From positions 2,684,815 through 2,747,053 of the forward strand of contig KE159636.1 of assembly GCA_000403315.2 (NCBI GenBank): 62,239 bases of DNA, written 5' to 3'. The translations under genes were made by a program, and so were the position numbers. Shown here one piece after another: positions 60,815-62,239 of this stretch. The DNA is from Lachnospiraceae bacterium A2 (GTDB taxonomy: Bacteria; Bacillota; Clostridia; Lachnospirales; Lachnospiraceae). Position 1 is the first letter of the stretch. Each line of letters opens with the position of its first letter. The notes under the pieces are model-generated. The model ran no database searches. It worked only from the letters and a program-made list of their open reading frames with translations, and was not told the origin of the DNA.

Positions 60815-61600
60815 TCAATTTACCTTTTTTGCCACGACGACAAGCCTGCCGTTCTGTGCCGAGTATTCGCAGGTGGAGAGGGTAATGAGCTTATCCCCAT
60901 ATTCAGCGGTCACGCCCGTATCATACAAGGCAAGTTCCTTACACTTCCCGATATAGGCATCAAACTCTTTTTCATTCTCCGCATGGACAAAATCATAGTA
61001 GCGGTAGCCCTCCGAGCTGTACGCCACGGTTTTAAACACGGCGATGATTTCATACTCTGCCTGCTCCGTGAGGGTGTCAAACTGGACGGTCTTATGCTTC
61101 TCATAAAAGCTCTTGGATTTGTAATCTTCCAACGCCCCGAACATCCTGCCGCCTTTGATGTGGTGTCCGTAGATAACCAGATTGTCGCTTGTGGGGATGT
61201 CGCAGTCCTCTTGGATATACGGTACGCCTAAGTCGCTGTATTCCTTTTCAAAGCTGTGCTTCAGATAGAAGTTGGGATTGTTCCTGCTCTGCATGACGGG
61301 GTAGTTGATGCTTGTTCCGTCAATGGCAATCCACCCGACCATATCCTCATTCTGCAAATACAGTTCTTTGTATTTTGCCAATATATCCTCGCCCTCGCTG
61401 ACGGGCGTATCCTTATCTTTTGGCGGTTCTTCCTCTGGCTCGGCGTTCTCCACGACCTCGGCAATCTCCGCAAAGGCTTCCGTCTGCTCGTCTATCTGCT
61501 GGTAATGGCTGTAAATCTTAAAGCCGCAAAAAACCGCCGCTCCCAAAAGGGCGGCAGCGGCGGCGGTACAGAGAATGGTTTTATAGTTCTTAAAATTCAT
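60815..61600 (-). CDS. srtB: Class B sortase
   Basis: 261 residues. One N-terminal membrane helix (about 9-30), an acidic linker, then the sortase barrel with NYPVMQSRNNPNFYL, GHHIKGGRMFG (catalytic His), TLSTCEY (catalytic Cys) and the final Arg in QNGRLVVVAKK. Such sortases are standard in the conjugation modules of Tn1549-like elements and attach surface proteins. It lies 38 bases from the CHAP gene. Confidence 0.92.
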   Translation of the reverse strand: MNFKNYKTILCTAAAAALLGAAVFCGFKIYSHYQQIDEQTEAFAEIAEVVENAEPEEEPPKDKDTPVSEGEDILAKYKELYLQNEDMVGWIAIDGTSINYPVMQSRNNPNFYLKHSFEKEYSDLGVPYIQEDCDIPTSDNLVIYGHHIKGGRMFGALEDYKSKSFYEKHKTVQFDTLTEQAEYEIIAVFKTVAYSSEGYRYYDFVHAENEKEFDAYIGKCKELALYDTGVTAEYGDKLITLSTCEYSAQNGRLVVVAKKVN

Positions 61601-61625
61601 AGGCTTTTCCTTTCATTTTTAAAAT

Positions 61626-62036
61626 TTAACGTGTATGCTCCGCCTGCTTCTTGGGCGTTGGTAAGTCCCTGCAATATTCGGGATACCGTGCCTTGATGCC
61701 CTCCATGAAATACGGGGCGAACTCGCAGCAGAACAGTTCCTCTGGCGTAGAGAGTTTCTCACGCCCCTCCTCGGCGTAACCGTTCCAGAGGTTAAAGGCA
61801 AGGTGGCAGACCTTGACCGTGCCGCTTGTCTGCCATCCTGCGTGCATCCCCTCTGGCTTAATGCAGTCCGTCTTAAAATCGAACATGGTGTTGATGTTCT
61901 GTCTTGTTTCCCCCGCAATCCCCATCACATAGAAAAACGCCCTGTGGTAGCAGTCGTTGACTTTGCATTTCATCATACTTTCCAGAAAAAAATCACGGTG
62001 GGCTGCGTTGCGAAACCTTGGTGTTAGTATATAAGT
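61626..62036 (-). pseudogene. DUF6075 protein, 5' end lost to an IS3-type insertion
   Basis: About 136 residues of DUF6075 are read: FRNAAHRDFFLESMMKCK, then YHRAFFYVMGIAGETRQNI and GWQTSGTVKVCHLAFNLWN. The frame runs on into the insertion sequence (ATG at 62096 there), so the native start is missing or replaced by only a few residues. It might still be expressed from a start inside the insertion. It belongs to the conjugation module next to the sortase. Confidence 0.7.
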
Positions 62037-62239
62037 GTGGACAGAAAAAGTTGAACAACTTATACTATCAAGTGAAAGAGCAAAGGAGATGTTCAAAATG
62101 GCAAAAAACCAAAAATCTTACACTCTGGAATTTAAACAGCAGATCGTGGATCTGTACAATGCCGGAGGAACCTCGTATCCACAACTGGAGCGTGAATATG
62201 GCGTAAATCGGAGTACTATCAGTGGGTGGGTAAAGCAGC
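62036..62239 (+). mobile_element. IS3-family insertion sequence, left end
   Basis: TGTGGACAGAAAAAGTTG starts at 62036 and resembles IS3-family ends. Only the left end and the first part of the first transposase gene lie within the window. Confidence 0.65.
62098..62239 (+). CDS. IS3-family transposase OrfA, N-terminal part
   Basis: At least 47 residues, MAKNQKSYTLEFKQQIVDLY and onward, a typical IS3 helix-turn-helix (YNAGGTSYPQLEREYGVNRS, then STISGWVKQ). An AAAGGAG site precedes the start at 62098. The gene continues past the window. Confidence 0.88.
   Translation, partial: MAKNQKSYTLEFKQQIVDLYNAGGTSYPQLEREYGVNRSTISGWVKQ

Larger units (their letters stand above)
35176..62239. mobile_element. 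Integrative conjugative element (Tn1549-like gene content), right end outside the window
   Basis: Begins in cotJC with a large serine recombinase and contains mobilization genes, resistance-like cargo and the start of a conjugation module (CHAP muralytic protein, class B sortase, DUF6075) in the minus orientation. Base composition drops in several cargo blocks. A smaller mobilizable unit and at least two insertion sequences are nested in it. It runs past the window, so the full conjugation set and attR are not seen. Confidence 0.75.

Noticed and set aside
1..62239. tRNA genes as integration targets
   Set aside because: No cloverleaf-like sequence was noticed near the element junction; the junction lies within cotJC.

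Overview
The window looks like a chromosome segment of a spore-forming Clostridia bacterium, most likely a gut Lachnospiraceae. The evidence is the sporulation genes (yqfC, yqfD, a SpoVB-like flippase, cotJA/B/C), the conserved yqfC-yqfD-phoH-HD protein-ybeY order, strong AGGAGG ribosome sites, and a moderately GC-rich backbone next to AT-richer mobile DNA. No tRNA, rRNA or CRISPR array was seen.

Bases 1-8750: a CPA2-type cation/proton antiporter, a small membrane protein and a two-component system form one operon. Then come a VTC-type polyphosphate polymerase-like protein, a shortened DUF4956 membrane protein and a carbohydrate-binding lipoprotein whose 3' end runs into an IS91-family element. 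Bases 8750-33690, nearly all on the minus strand: a sigma factor, a metallophosphoesterase with a DUF4474 protein, and a split cobalamin-dependent methionine synthase operon (metF, separate activation subunit, metH) with a clear promoter. These are followed by DUF6033, a SpoVB-like flippase, a DUF3048 lipoprotein, ybeY, a PgpH-like protein whose HD motif is lost, phoH, yqfD and yqfC. Then come a pyrimidine-nucleoside phosphorylase, an HSP90-family protein with an overlapping helical partner, a dihydrouridine synthase, and a hybrid histidine kinase with a response regulator.

Bases 34008-35176: the cotJ spore-coat operon. CotJA carries a long Met/Pro/Cys-rich repeat extension, and cotJC is cut after about codon 62 by an integrative element that continues past the window end. 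The element begins with a large serine recombinase whose last codons are read from the cotJC target. It then carries a small protein, a MazF-type toxin, a sigma factor with an in-frame stop near its 5' end, a decayed tnpV, and an ECF sigma/anti-sigma-like pair. A complete IS4/IS701-type insertion sequence with a 6-bp target duplication follows, then a smaller mobilizable unit (mobC, relaxase, parB, tnpW-like, second serine recombinase).

Bases 48862-58411 are resistance-like cargo: two MATE pumps, an AraC-GNAT fusion, a PadR regulator, two cysteine-rich KTR proteins, and an operon of HTH protein, response regulator, kinase, ABC ATPase, permease and DUF4097 lipoprotein. From 58563 the conjugation module begins (regulator, muralytic CHAP protein, class B sortase, DUF6075), interrupted at the right edge by an IS3-type element. 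The cargo holds five copies of a short motif with two hairpins and a conserved peptide-like reading (KGVPLCP), always just upstream of cargo genes. This repeat, the interruption of a sporulation gene by a serine-recombinase element, and the HSP90/partner pair are the main points worth following up.
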